Assembly (NCBI GenBank): GCA_046269235.1
Contig: JBJZOS010000007.1
Location: forward strand, 88,443-152,442
Reading direction: 5' to 3'
DNA from: Soonwooa sp032078105
GTDB lineage: Bacteria; Bacteroidota; Bacteroidia; Flavobacteriales; Weeksellaceae
Length of the DNA: 64,000 bases
Notes under the pieces: model-generated
Database searches by the model: none
Seen by the model: the letters and a program-made list of their open reading frames with translations, nothing else
Told to the model about the DNA's origin: nothing
Translations under genes and position numbers: made by a program
Shown here: piece after piece, positions 1 through 8,419 of the stretch
How the letters are laid out: each line of letters opens with the position of its first letter
Position numbering within the stretch: position 1 is the first letter of the stretch

Positions 1-1
1 T

Positions 2-2191
2 AAAACAGGCTCTGCAACTTACTATACACAAACACAAAAAGAGTTGATGATCACGCCGAATCCGCCTCGATTTTTAAGACAAGACGACAAAATACAATTG
101 TCAACAAAGCTTGATAATCTTTCAGATAAAGAACTTTCAACGGATGTTATGTTACAGTTTTTTGACGCGTCAACCAACAAAGTTTTGGACTCGGCTTTTG
201 TTAATACTGATAATTTAAGAAAGATTAAAATAGGTGCTAAAGCTTCCGCTGAAGTCAATTGGGACATCAAAGTTCCGAAAGCGATGGACAATGTAGGCTA
301 TCGCATTTTAGCTAAAAGTCAAAATTTTGCGGATGGAGAAGAAAATACAATTCCTATTCTAGCAAACCGAATATTGGTAACGGAAACGCTTCCTATTTTT
401 ATTAAAGAAGGTCAAAACAAAACTTTCACAATGCATTCTTTGTTAAATGATACGTCAACTTCGGCAGCTAACTTTAATCTAACTGTTGAGATGACGACCA
501 ATCCGCTTTGGTTTGCGGTGATGTCGATTCCATATCTCAGAACTTATCCACACGAGTGTTCAGAACAGCTTTTCAGTCGACTTTACGGAAATATGTTATC
601 AACTTACATCATGAATTCGTCACCGAAAATTAAAAAGATTTTTGATGAATTTAATGCTAAAGAAACGCCAACCAATCCACTTGAAGCCAATCAAGAATTA
701 AAAACAATTCTTCTCGAAGAAACGCCGTGGTTAAGTAGCATCAAAGATGAAAAAGAGCAAATGAAACAATTGGCTGTATTTTTTAATTTAAACAAAATGC
801 AGCGCGACCTCAAAAAAGCGCAACGCGATCTTGTTGACAGACAAAATCCTGACGGAAGCTTTTCATGGTTTCCGGGTGGTAACAAGGATAAAACCGTTTC
901 TGGACATATTCTGGCTGGTTTCGGAAAATTAGAAAAAATGTTAAAAGGTCAATCGGATGAATTTTTCACCAATCAAATTATTAAGGTGATTTCTAACTCT
1001 ATTGATTATTTGGATAAAGAATATACTGATCAATTAATAGAAGACCAAAAAAACTCGACGAAGCTGGACCTAAATGATTATACATCTTACTTTTACTACA
1101 GAAGTTATTGGACGAAGAAAAAAGAAATCCCGTCGGAACTTAAAAAAGTTTTGACAACAGTCGCAAAAAGCTATGCAGAAAATTTTGATGATTATAGTCT
1201 TTACCATCAAGCGATGATTACTACTTTTTTACAACGTTTTGGTTACAAGGATCTAGCTAAACACTGTGTGGCAACTTTAAAAAAAGCAGCAAAGACAACA
1301 GAAGAAAATGGAATGTATTGGACCAATAATCCTTATGGTTGGTATTGGTACCAAGCGCCAATTGAAACACAAGCCATGTTGATAGAAGCCTTTGCAGAAG
1401 CTACTCCAGAAGACACAAAAAGCCTAGAAGAAATGAAGATTTGGCTTCTTCGAAACAAACAAACAGAAAGTTGGGGAACAACAAAGTCAACAACTGAAGC
1501 GGTTTATGCACTTCTCAATTATGGTAAATCTTGGGTAGATTCAGAGAAAGGAATAACTATGAAATTGGGAGAAAGGATTTTGGATCAAAATACGCAAGCA
1601 GCCACGATTTCAGAAGCTGGATTCTTTAAAAAATCATATTATTGGAAAGATGTAACACCCGACAAAGCCAAGTTAGAAATTAATAAAACAAGTCCAGGTG
1701 TTGCTTGGGGAGGCATGTACCGTTTGTATTACGAAAACATGGATAAAATAATGGCGCATAACTCGTCGAATGTAACGATCGAAAAACAATTATTTGTTAA
1801 AACGAATGAAGGTCCTGAAACCAAACTTCGAGAGGTTACGACAAGCCAACCGATACAATTAGGTGATATTGTTGTCGTACGATTGGTGATAAAGACCGAT
1901 CGAGATATGGAGTATATTCATCTAAAAGATTTACGGGCAAGCGGTTTGGAGCCTGTTAATGTTTTGTCAACTTACAAATGGCAAAATGGCGCCGGTTATT
2001 ATGAGAGCACAAAAGATGCGGCAACACATTTCTTTTTTAGTTCGCTTCCAAAAGGCGTTTATACTTTCGAATACCAATTAAAAGCGAATAACATTGGCGA
2101 ATTTTCGGATGGCATAACAACTTTCCAAAATATGTATGCACCAGCAATGAGCGCACATACAGAAGGAAAACATGTAACAATTGTAAAATAG
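2..2191 (+). CDS. Alpha-2-macroglobulin family protein, C-terminal part (5' end outside window)
   Basis: The frame is open from base 2, so this is the last ~730 residues of a longer protein whose start lies to the left; the internal TTG/ATG near 44 is not a real start. Bacterial alpha-2-macroglobulins are large periplasmic, usually lipid-anchored, protease traps. The thioester motif CxEQ is visible as C-S-E-Q at 557-568, followed by the alpha-helical thioester domain (QNPDGSFSWFPGG, then repeated W/Y-rich helices) and a C-terminal receptor-binding-like domain ending in a conserved 'TFQNMYAPAMSAHTEGKH' block. Bacteroidetes versions are typically close to 2000 residues, so about two thirds may be missing from view. 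It ends 72 bp before aroQ, which has its own -7 box. Family assignment is firm; target proteases are unknown. Confidence 0.88.
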   Translation, partial: KTGSATYYTQTQKELMITPNPPRFLRQDDKIQLSTKLDNLSDKELSTDVMLQFFDASTNKVLDSAFVNTDNLRKIKIGAKASAEVNWDIKVPKAMDNVGYRILAKSQNFADGEENTIPILANRILVTETLPIFIKEGQNKTFTMHSLLNDTSTSAANFNLTVEMTTNPLWFAVMSIPYLRTYPHECSEQLFSRLYGNMLSTYIMNSSPKIKKIFDEFNAKETPTNPLEANQELKTILLEETPWLSSIKDEKEQMKQLAVFFNLNKMQRDLKKAQRDLVDRQNPDGSFSWFPGGNKDKTVSGHILAGFGKLEKMLKGQSDEFFTNQIIKVISNSIDYLDKEYTDQLIEDQKNSTKLDLNDYTSYFYYRSYWTKKKEIPSELKKVLTTVAKSYAENFDDYSLYHQAMITTFLQRFGYKDLAKHCVATLKKAAKTTEENGMYWTNNPYGWYWYQAPIETQAMLIEAFAEATPEDTKSLEEMKIWLLRNKQTESWGTTKSTTEAVYALLNYGKSWVDSEKGITMKLGERILDQNTQAATISEAGFFKKSYYWKDVTPDKAKLEINKTSPGVAWGGMYRLYYENMDKIMAHNSSNVTIEKQLFVKTNEGPETKLREVTTSQPIQLGDIVVVRLVIKTDRDMEYIHLKDLRASGLEPVNVLSTYKWQNGAGYYESTKDAATHFFFSSLPKGVYTFEYQLKANNIGEFSDGITTFQNMYAPAMSAHTEGKHVTIVK

Positions 2192-2235
2192 TTTTAGAAC
2201 TTGGCTAAAAACTTTTCTTAAATTTTTGAAATCAC

Positions 2236-2243
2236 TAACTTTG
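2236..2243 (+). promoter_or_regulatory. Bacteroidetes -7 box (TAACTTTG) upstream of aroQ
   Basis: TAACTTTG matches the Bacteroidetes TAnnTTTG consensus and sits 20 nt before the aroQ ATG. No good -33 TTG is seen at 17-23 nt, so this is a partial match. Confidence 0.5.
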
Positions 2244-2263
2244 AAATTCAATTTTATTTAACA

Positions 2264-2671
2264 ATGAAAATTCTCATCATCAACGGTCCCAACCTTAATC
2301 TTTTGGGCACACGCGAACCTGACATTTATGGTTCTGAAACTATGGAAGCGCGTCTTGATTTATTAAAAAAAGAATTCGCGAGTGATGAGATTTTATTCTA
2401 TCAATCCAACATCGAAGGCGAAATCATCAACCGTCTACAAGAAGATGACTTTGATGCATTGGTGATTAATCCTGGTGCTTTTACACATTATTCTTTTGCG
2501 ATTGCAGATTGTTTAAAAAACATTTCGAAACCAAAAATTGAAGTGCATATTAGTAACATTTACAAAAGAGAAGAATTCCGAAAAAAGTCAGTAACTGCCG
2601 AACAATGCGACGCTGTCCTTAGCGGTTTTGGCATGAAAGGCTATCAACTCGCCATCCAAAGTTTGAAATAA
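2264..2671 (+). CDS. aroQ: Type II 3-dehydroquinate dehydratase
   Basis: Converts 3-dehydroquinate to 3-dehydroshikimate, the third step of the shikimate pathway; cytosolic dodecamer in known members. The 135-residue length is normal for type II enzymes. Hallmarks are the N-terminal NGPNLNLLGTREP (active-site Asn and Arg, with the catalytic-lid region after it), NPGAFTHYS in the middle and EVHISNIYKREEFRKKS near the end, which carry the catalytic Tyr/His and substrate-binding residues. The start is the first ATG and the protein begins directly with the beta-strand leading into NGPNLN. It appears to be a single-gene unit with its own -7 box and a strong hairpin terminator. aroC lies 52 kb away in this window, so the pathway genes are scattered. 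Confidence 0.96.
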   Translation: MKILIINGPNLNLLGTREPDIYGSETMEARLDLLKKEFASDEILFYQSNIEGEIINRLQEDDFDALVINPGAFTHYSFAIADCLKNISKPKIEVHISNIYKREEFRKKSVTAEQCDAVLSGFGMKGYQLAIQSLK

Positions 2672-2677
2672 ATAATA

Positions 2678-2704
2678 AAGAATCTCGATTGAGATTCTTT
2701 TTTT
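2678..2704 (+). terminator. Intrinsic terminator after aroQ
   Basis: Perfect 9-bp stem AAGAATCTC / GAGATTCTT with a GATT loop, followed by a run of seven T. It lies between convergent aroQ and the response regulator and overlaps the latter's stop codon. Confidence 0.9.
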
Positions 2705-3389
2705 ATTCCGGAAAATCGATTTCGAAACCAACGCCACGAATTGACGTTATCTTTATCGAATCATCGTCAGCAAGATATTTTCGAAGTCGACTGATAAATA
2801 CATCCAAACTGCGCCCAGAAAAGTAATCTGTGTTTTCCCAAAGGTTTTCAAGAATCACTTCTCGCTTTAAAAGTTGATGATTATGATTGAGAAGAAATAA
2901 CAAAAGTTCGTTTTCCTTCAAGGTTAATTTATGTTTTCCTTTTGGATGTTCTAGCTGAAGTTTTTCTGTGTTGAGAAGATAGCTTCCAATCTTAATTTCT
3001 GTTTGCGGAATCGCTAAAAAAGTTGACCGCTTCAAGATATTCTGAATTCTTAAAACCAATTCTTCTGGATCGCAAGGCTTCGAAATATAATCATCAGCTC
3101 CGAGTTTAAGCCCCGTTAATCGATCGATTTTTTGATTTTTCGCTGTTAAAAAAAGAATCGGAAAATTTGCTTGTTTTTTTAGAAGATGTTTTGCTAAAGA
3201 AAAACCATCAATATTCGGCATCATCACGTCCAAAATCCCAATTTGGAAATCAAATTGCGTTTCTATAATTTCCAAAACATCTTCAGGATTCTGAAACCAA
3301 ATTACTTCAAAATCGCTTAACTCGAGATATTGTTTCAGAATCATCCCGAAATCGGCGTCGTCTTCCACTAAAAGGATTTTAGGATTCAT
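2703..3389 (-). CDS. OmpR/PhoB-family response regulator
   Basis: 228-residue DNA-binding response regulator. The receiver domain (about 1-115) has the acidic pair D10/D11, phospho-acceptor D54 in ILDVMMP, T83 and conserved K105 in SKPCDP. The C-terminal winged helix (about 130-225) ends in a typical 'SRLRKYLADD...TSIRGVGFEID' block. It overlaps the 3' end of the upstream sensor kinase by 11 bp, so the two are co-transcribed and probably cognate. The pair is divergent from the outer-membrane beta-barrel gene at 4802, a plausible but unproven target. Input signal is not known. Confidence 0.94.
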   Translation of the reverse strand: MNPKILLVEDDADFGMILKQYLELSDFEVIWFQNPEDVLEIIETQFDFQIGILDVMMPNIDGFSLAKHLLKKQANFPILFLTAKNQKIDRLTGLKLGADDYISKPCDPEELVLRIQNILKRSTFLAIPQTEIKIGSYLLNTEKLQLEHPKGKHKLTLKENELLLFLLNHNHQLLKREVILENLWENTDYFSGRSLDVFISRLRKYLADDDSIKITSIRGVGFEIDFPE

Positions 3390-4689
3390 GATTTAATTTT
3401 ATTTTAAACAAACTTCCTTTGCTGCTTTCGCTTTGTAGGTCGATATTTCCGTTGTATTTTTTGACGATATTTTTAATTAAAAATAATCCAAGTCCAAGAC
3501 CTTTCGTGTTGTGAATGTTGTCGTTTTGGATTCGATAAAATTTCTCAAAGATATTTTTTTGTTCCGCTTTTGCAATGCCATCGCCGTTGTCTTTAACATT
3601 AATCAACAATATTTTTGTAGAAGATTCCACATTGATGTTAATCTGTGTTGCGCCGTACTTTATGCTGTTTTCGCAAAGGTTTTTCACCACGGTTTCCATA
3701 TCTGTTTTTGCGAAAGGAAGATTGTCGACCGTTTTGTTTTCAAAAATAAAGTTAGTTTCGGGATTTGCGAATTTTAAATCTTCAACAAAATTTGTCCAAT
3801 CTTCAGAATTGATGACATTAACGTCGCCCTCACTTTCTCCGTCATGAAGTTGCTTCATAAGATTTTCGAGGCGTTGGATTTGGCGTTCAACATGGGGAAG
3901 ATTTTCTTTATTCCAATCTTTATTAAGCGATTTTGCAGCGATTTTTAAAGTCGCAATTGGCGTTTTGAACTCATGCGAAATATTATCAACGACATTATGC
4001 AAAACCTCAACTTGTTTCTGTTGTTTAATCAAATTTTTGACAGTCAAAATAAACAACCAAAGCACGGCACCAAGGATAAAAATGCATAATAAAATTAAAA
4101 GCGCCAACTCTCGAAACACCAATTGCTTGATGTTGACAATTTGATAATTGGTCTCCGTAAAAATCTTGAAATGCTCATTACGACTGTAGACTTTGGTGTC
4201 GTCGTTAATAGAAGATGATTCGGTGTTCCAACTTCCTGTTGTTTGCAAACCTATTTTTGTCACCGGTCTTTCGGTTTGATAAAGATTCATCGGTTTTTTA
4301 AGAAGATTAATACTATCGGGAAGAACGATGATGGCATTGTATTTTAGTTCAGTTGCAACGTCGTAACCTTCTTTTTTAAATTCTTCGTCCATATACTTTG
4401 AAAGAATTTTCCGGTAGCCATGATTTTTTTCCTTGTAATAATCTAAAAACTGTTTTTCTGTGATTTTTTTGGTGGCATAATCCGTAATATTTTTAATCAC
4501 TGCATCTTCTGTTCCACGGTCTCTTTCTTCGAGTTTATCAATAAGTGAGGCACTTCGGTCGCGAATATTACGATAGATTTCTCTTTCCTTAACAACGTAG
4601 GTTTTGTACATAAAGAAGGCTTGAATCCCCAAGAGAATCAGGAATAATAAGCTGAAAATCACAATGATGTTTCTGTTCTTTGAAAGCAT
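3379..4689 (-). CDS. Membrane sensor histidine kinase
   Basis: 436-residue two-component sensor. TM1 is at about 8-28, followed by a ~165-residue extracytoplasmic sensor region with no domain I recognise, then TM2 at about 196-217. The HisKA dimerisation domain carries the phospho-accepting H239 in NISHEFKTPIATL. The HATPase_c domain shows the N box (NLCENSIKYGA), G1 (VKDNGDGI) and G2 (GLGLGLFLIK). There is no HAMP or PAS domain. It is first in an operon with the regulator (11-bp overlap). A perfect -7 box (TATCTTTG on this strand, 4694-4701) ends only 4 nt before the ATG, suggesting a nearly leaderless mRNA. Confidence 0.94.
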   Translation of the reverse strand: MLSKNRNIIVIFSLLFLILLGIQAFFMYKTYVVKEREIYRNIRDRSASLIDKLEERDRGTEDAVIKNITDYATKKITEKQFLDYYKEKNHGYRKILSKYMDEEFKKEGYDVATELKYNAIIVLPDSINLLKKPMNLYQTERPVTKIGLQTTGSWNTESSSINDDTKVYSRNEHFKIFTETNYQIVNIKQLVFRELALLILLCIFILGAVLWLFILTVKNLIKQQKQVEVLHNVVDNISHEFKTPIATLKIAAKSLNKDWNKENLPHVERQIQRLENLMKQLHDGESEGDVNVINSEDWTNFVEDLKFANPETNFIFENKTVDNLPFAKTDMETVVKNLCENSIKYGATQININVESSTKILLINVKDNGDGIAKAEQKNIFEKFYRIQNDNIHNTKGLGLGLFLIKNIVKKYNGNIDLQSESSKGSLFKIKLNHES

Positions 4690-4693
4690 AAAG

Positions 4694-4701
4694 CAAAGAT
4701 A
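4694..4701 (-). promoter_or_regulatory. -7 box (TATCTTTG) 4 nt before the sensor kinase start
   Basis: A perfect TAnnTTTG on the minus strand whose G lies 4 nt before the ATG. If the transcription start follows the box at the usual distance, the leader would be about 0-2 nt. No clear -33 TTG is present. Confidence 0.5.
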
Positions 4702-4801
4702 GAATTTTGAGGTTTATGTAAAGCGCATTAACCCTCCATTAACCTTTCATTAACCGTTTTTTTTTAGGATTAAACAGAATTTTGCAACATAATTTAACAT
4801 C

Positions 4802-7180
4802 ATGAAAAATTTAGTTTTAATTCTATTCATACTTCCGATATGTTTTTTTGGACAAAAGAAAATAGAAATTTTAGTCACCAATCAAAAGAACGAAACGGTT
4901 TCTAATGCCAAAGTGGAATTATACGCGCAGGCAGATTCTTTGGTGACACATCAATTTACCGATGAAAAAGGAAAAGCTATATTTGAGATTAACCAAAGCG
5001 CAATAGTCAAGTTTGTAATCACCGATTTGGAATATGAAGCTTTTTCAAAATCATTTAATGAAAATGAAATTAAAGATAAAGAACAGCTTCATTTTATTTT
5101 AAAAAAGAATGAACACGAAATCGAAGAAGTTGTTGTAACAAAGCAAAAACCAATCGTTAAACGAAAAATTGACCGTCTCGAATTTAATGTTGAAAACTCC
5201 AACATTTCGTCGCTTAATGCTTGGGAAATTTTAAAGAAAACGCCTGGTGTTAATGTCATCGATAATACGATTAAAATAAAAGGCTCTTCTAAAATTTTAG
5301 TTACAATAAATGACAAAAAAGTGATGTTGTCACCCGATGAACTTCAAAATTTATTGGAAAATACATCTGGCGAGGAGATCCAATCTGTGGAAGTAATTAC
5401 CAATCCGCCAGCAAAAAACGAAGCTTCGGGAAGTGCGGTTCTAAATATCGTTATGAAAAAAACCAAACTTGAAGGTTACAAAGGCACGTTAAGCGGACGT
5501 TTTATTCAATCGAAATATGCAAAAGGCGCGGTGACGACCTCGCATCAATACAAGAAAAATAAATTTTCGACGATGTTGAGCTACTCGAAAGGTGCGGGCG
5601 ATTATTTACGTGAAGGGACTGATGTGGTCTATTACGAAGAAAGCGGAACGACCTGGAAAAGTGTTATGAATCGTAAAGACAGCAACCACAACCAAAATAC
5701 ATTGAATTTTAGCACCGATTATGAATTGGACTCTTTGACGAATTTTAGTTTGAATTATACAGGATATTTTAGTCCAAAAACAAAAGGACTTTACGATGTT
5801 CCCACAGAAATTACAAATACCAATCATCAAATTGAATCGACTTATCGAACCTTAAATGACCATCATTCGCGAACGATTAACAATACATTGAGCTTCCAAG
5901 CCGACAGAAAGTTAAACGAAAATTCTAGTTTAACTTGGGTTAATTACTTTGCTACAAACAACTATACGAAATCTGAAGACATCCAAACCTATCTTAATTT
6001 TGTTAATCAAGATCCAAAGTTCAGTCGTTTTGCGACAGAGAATTTACAAGATATTCAACTATTTTCGACACAGTTAGATTATTCTTGGAAGAAAGACAAA
6101 TGGCAATTGGAATCGGGCGCAAAATATTCTTTAGTAAAAACAAATAGCGTTTTGGCATTCGCGGATAATGAATTTGGAGATTTACAAAATCGCCCCGAAA
6201 AAAGTAATGATTTTAATTATAAAGAATACAATTATGCGGCGTATGCATCTATGACTTTAGAACTGAAAAAATGGAGTTTGAAGGCAGGCTTACGAGCAGA
6301 AAACACCTCGCTAGAAGGCATTGTGTCCGAACCTTACGCAATTAATAAAAATAATTATTTAAAACTTTTCCCCACTTTCTATGCGCAATATACCACGGAC
6401 AACAAACATCAATTTGGTTTCTCGTACGGAAAGCGCATCAGCCGACCAAGTTATTCTTGGCTTAATCCTGCAAAGTCTTACTACAACTTGTTTTCCTACT
6501 TCAAAGGTGATCCGAATTTGAAAGCGACAATCATCCATAATCTTAATTTTACCTATAATTTTAAAGAATGGAATTTTGATTTTTATTACCGAAAAGAAGT
6601 CGATCCATCCATGGAAATTTCCTATCAAAATCCAGAAACCAATCAGTTGATTTATCATTTTACGAACATCCAAAAAGGACAAGCATACGGCGTGGATATT
6701 TACAAAAATTTTACGTTAAAAGATTGGTGGTCGCTAAGTGTTTCCGAATCTTTAGAGCATAACGAAAATTACTTTTACGGCATGGATGGTAATTTGTACA
6801 AGAATAAAATTTTTTCACTGAACTCTAATATTTCCACAAGTTTTACTTTGGATAAAAAAACCGATTGGAACTTACAGCTGGGTAACACCTTCTACACGGG
6901 CGGCGTACAAGGAAACTTGAGAATTGGCAGCGCCTCGACTACTTATTTAATTATGAATCGTAAATTCTATCAAAAACGATTGGAAGCGAGCTTGTATTTT
7001 AATGATATTCTCCGAACCTCTGGAGATACAATTAGAACACGATATGCCAATCAAAACAATTATTTCTTAGATTATCTTGATGCGCAAAGCTTTTCGATTA
7101 CACTTAAATATAATTTCGGAAATCAAAAACTGAAAGCCACGAAGAGAATTAAAAGTGCAGATGAGCAGGACAGAATGTAG
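4802..7180 (+). CDS. Outer-membrane beta-barrel protein with carboxypeptidase-like N-terminal domain (TonB-receptor-like)
   Basis: 792 residues. A signal peptide (about 1-18, ending at FFGQ) is followed by a carboxypeptidase-regulatory-like beta-sandwich (about 22-105), a plug-like domain containing EEVVVTKQKP and a KTPGVNV...KIKGSSKILVTINDK stretch, and a C-terminal barrel rich in alternating aromatic strands (about 230-785) of the kind grouped as outer membrane beta-barrel family 3. Such proteins resemble SusC/FecA receptors but often lack a recognisable TonB box. Its cargo is unknown. It shares a 112-bp divergent intergenic region with the sensor kinase, so regulation by that pair is a reasonable inference. 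The near -7 box GAATTTTG at 4777-4784 has one mismatch. Confidence 0.85.
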   Translation: MKNLVLILFILPICFFGQKKIEILVTNQKNETVSNAKVELYAQADSLVTHQFTDEKGKAIFEINQSAIVKFVITDLEYEAFSKSFNENEIKDKEQLHFILKKNEHEIEEVVVTKQKPIVKRKIDRLEFNVENSNISSLNAWEILKKTPGVNVIDNTIKIKGSSKILVTINDKKVMLSPDELQNLLENTSGEEIQSVEVITNPPAKNEASGSAVLNIVMKKTKLEGYKGTLSGRFIQSKYAKGAVTTSHQYKKNKFSTMLSYSKGAGDYLREGTDVVYYEESGTTWKSVMNRKDSNHNQNTLNFSTDYELDSLTNFSLNYTGYFSPKTKGLYDVPTEITNTNHQIESTYRTLNDHHSRTINNTLSFQADRKLNENSSLTWVNYFATNNYTKSEDIQTYLNFVNQDPKFSRFATENLQDIQLFSTQLDYSWKKDKWQLESGAKYSLVKTNSVLAFADNEFGDLQNRPEKSNDFNYKEYNYAAYASMTLELKKWSLKAGLRAENTSLEGIVSEPYAINKNNYLKLFPTFYAQYTTDNKHQFGFSYGKRISRPSYSWLNPAKSYYNLFSYFKGDPNLKATIIHNLNFTYNFKEWNFDFYYRKEVDPSMEISYQNPETNQLIYHFTNIQKGQAYGVDIYKNFTLKDWWSLSVSESLEHNENYFYGMDGNLYKNKIFSLNSNISTSFTLDKKTDWNLQLGNTFYTGGVQGNLRIGSASTTYLIMNRKFYQKRLEASLYFNDILRTSGDTIRTRYANQNNYFLDYLDAQSFSITLKYNFGNQKLKATKRIKSADEQDRM

Positions 7181-7317
7181 GATTAATAAACAAGTGTATG
7201 AGAAAAGAAAAACAATGTCAGTTCTAGTAGATTTTAATGACAAAAAAAACTGCGATTATTGGATGACTAATCTCAAACTCAGAAATTCCGTATCTTTATA
7301 ACTTATTAAATGCGCAA

Positions 7318-7325
7318 TATTTTTG
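7318..7325 (+). promoter_or_regulatory. -7 box (TATTTTTG) upstream of the AAA+ ATPase
   Basis: Perfect TAnnTTTG match 9 nt before the ATG at 7335, which predicts a leader of about 7 nt. No convincing -33 element at the expected distance. Confidence 0.4.
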
Positions 7326-7334
7326 TTTTTGTAA

Positions 7335-8045
7335 ATGAATATTTTAGACCTTGTAATTTTTGATCGAGAACAAGTTACTTTGGACGATGTTGTCCTGAAA
7401 GAAGCTAATAGAGACGAACTTCTTCAACTTCTTAAAGAATATAAATACATCGACGAACTCCGAAAATACAATCTGCCTGTCAACAATAAGTTGTTGTTGT
7501 CCGGACATTCGGGATGCGGCAAAACGATGACTGCAAAAGCAATTGCAACACAACTTAACAAGCCATTGATGATTCTTGACCTCAGCACTTTTGTGTCTGC
7601 AAGAATTGGTGAAACGGCAAAAAATCTCAAACTCGTTTTCGAAAAAGCAGAACGTGATAAAGCGGTTTTGTTTTTGGATGAATTTGATCATCTAGGAAAA
7701 TCACGAGGTAATGACGATCACGATGTTGGAGAAATGCGACGATTGGTGAATGCGATGATTCAGTTGGTGGACAATTTTCCAGACAAAGCACTTTTGATCG
7801 CGGCGACCAATCATCCCGAGATTATTGATATTGCTTTGTTACGACGTTTCCAAATCAAAATTTCTTACAAAATGCCAACCGAGGAGATTTTGGATAAATT
7901 CTATGATAAACTTTTGATGAACTTTCCGAACGAGTTACAAGCTTTTGATAGAAAATATCGCTTATCCTTTGCAGAAGCTAAAGATTACGCTTTTACAAAA
8001 ATGAAATCCAATCTTATAAAATCTCTCGAAGAAAAAAAGCTTTAA
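7335..8045 (+). CDS. Orphan AAA+ ATPase
   Basis: 236-residue single-domain AAA+ protein. Walker A is GHSGCGKT (57-64), Walker B is VLFLDEFD with D115/E116, sensor 1 is AATN (156-159) and a candidate arginine finger pair is LRRF (169-172). The N-terminal ~45 residues are short and acidic, leaving almost no substrate-recognition domain. Small ATPases of this type are often encoded beside a subtilisin-like (S8) protease, but no protease follows here: the next 374 bp carry no recognisable gene and then an M1 peptidase with its own promoter. Substrate and partner are therefore unknown. The ORF is intact with normal codon use. Confidence 0.85.
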   Translation: MNILDLVIFDREQVTLDDVVLKEANRDELLQLLKEYKYIDELRKYNLPVNNKLLLSGHSGCGKTMTAKAIATQLNKPLMILDLSTFVSARIGETAKNLKLVFEKAERDKAVLFLDEFDHLGKSRGNDDHDVGEMRRLVNAMIQLVDNFPDKALLIAATNHPEIIDIALLRRFQIKISYKMPTEEILDKFYDKLLMNFPNELQAFDRKYRLSFAEAKDYAFTKMKSNLIKSLEEKKL

Positions 8046-8419
8046 TAATAAAACTACTTTTCTGCGGAACATTGCTGCGGCGAGGTTTTTCTAGTTTGTG
8101 CATGAGCTTCTGATAATGCAAATACAAATGCTATTGCATGGCATTTTGTTGTCCTCTATTTCATTTTTAAAAGAGATTTCTTTTTTGTCCTTCTCCAATT
8201 ACTTAACTTAGTTGTTAATATTTGTAGTTTTAAACAGTTTTTTTTGAAATAAAATCAACAAATTCACTGATTAAAAAAAATTTTTACAAGTGAATTTTCA
8301 CAGTGATATATCATGTTTTCAAGTTTTAAAAAATGTAAAGCATATTAGTAAAATACATTATTTGTTTATATTTTTAAGCTTATAAAAAATCTTATTTTTG
8401 TTATTTAATAAAAGATTTT
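8046..8419 (+). other. 374-bp intergenic region before the M1 peptidase
   Basis: All six frames are short and none resembles a known protein. The first ~120 bp are less AT-rich than the rest, which is poly-A/T-rich. The last 50 bp hold a strong promoter (8371-8400). No tRNA or repeat was seen. Confidence 0.6.
8371..8400 (+). promoter_or_regulatory. Promoter of the M1 peptidase gene
   Basis: TTTG (8371-8374), 18 nt spacer, TATTTTTG (8393-8400): both elements of the Bacteroidetes consensus. The ATG follows 19 nt after the -7 box. Confidence 0.75.
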
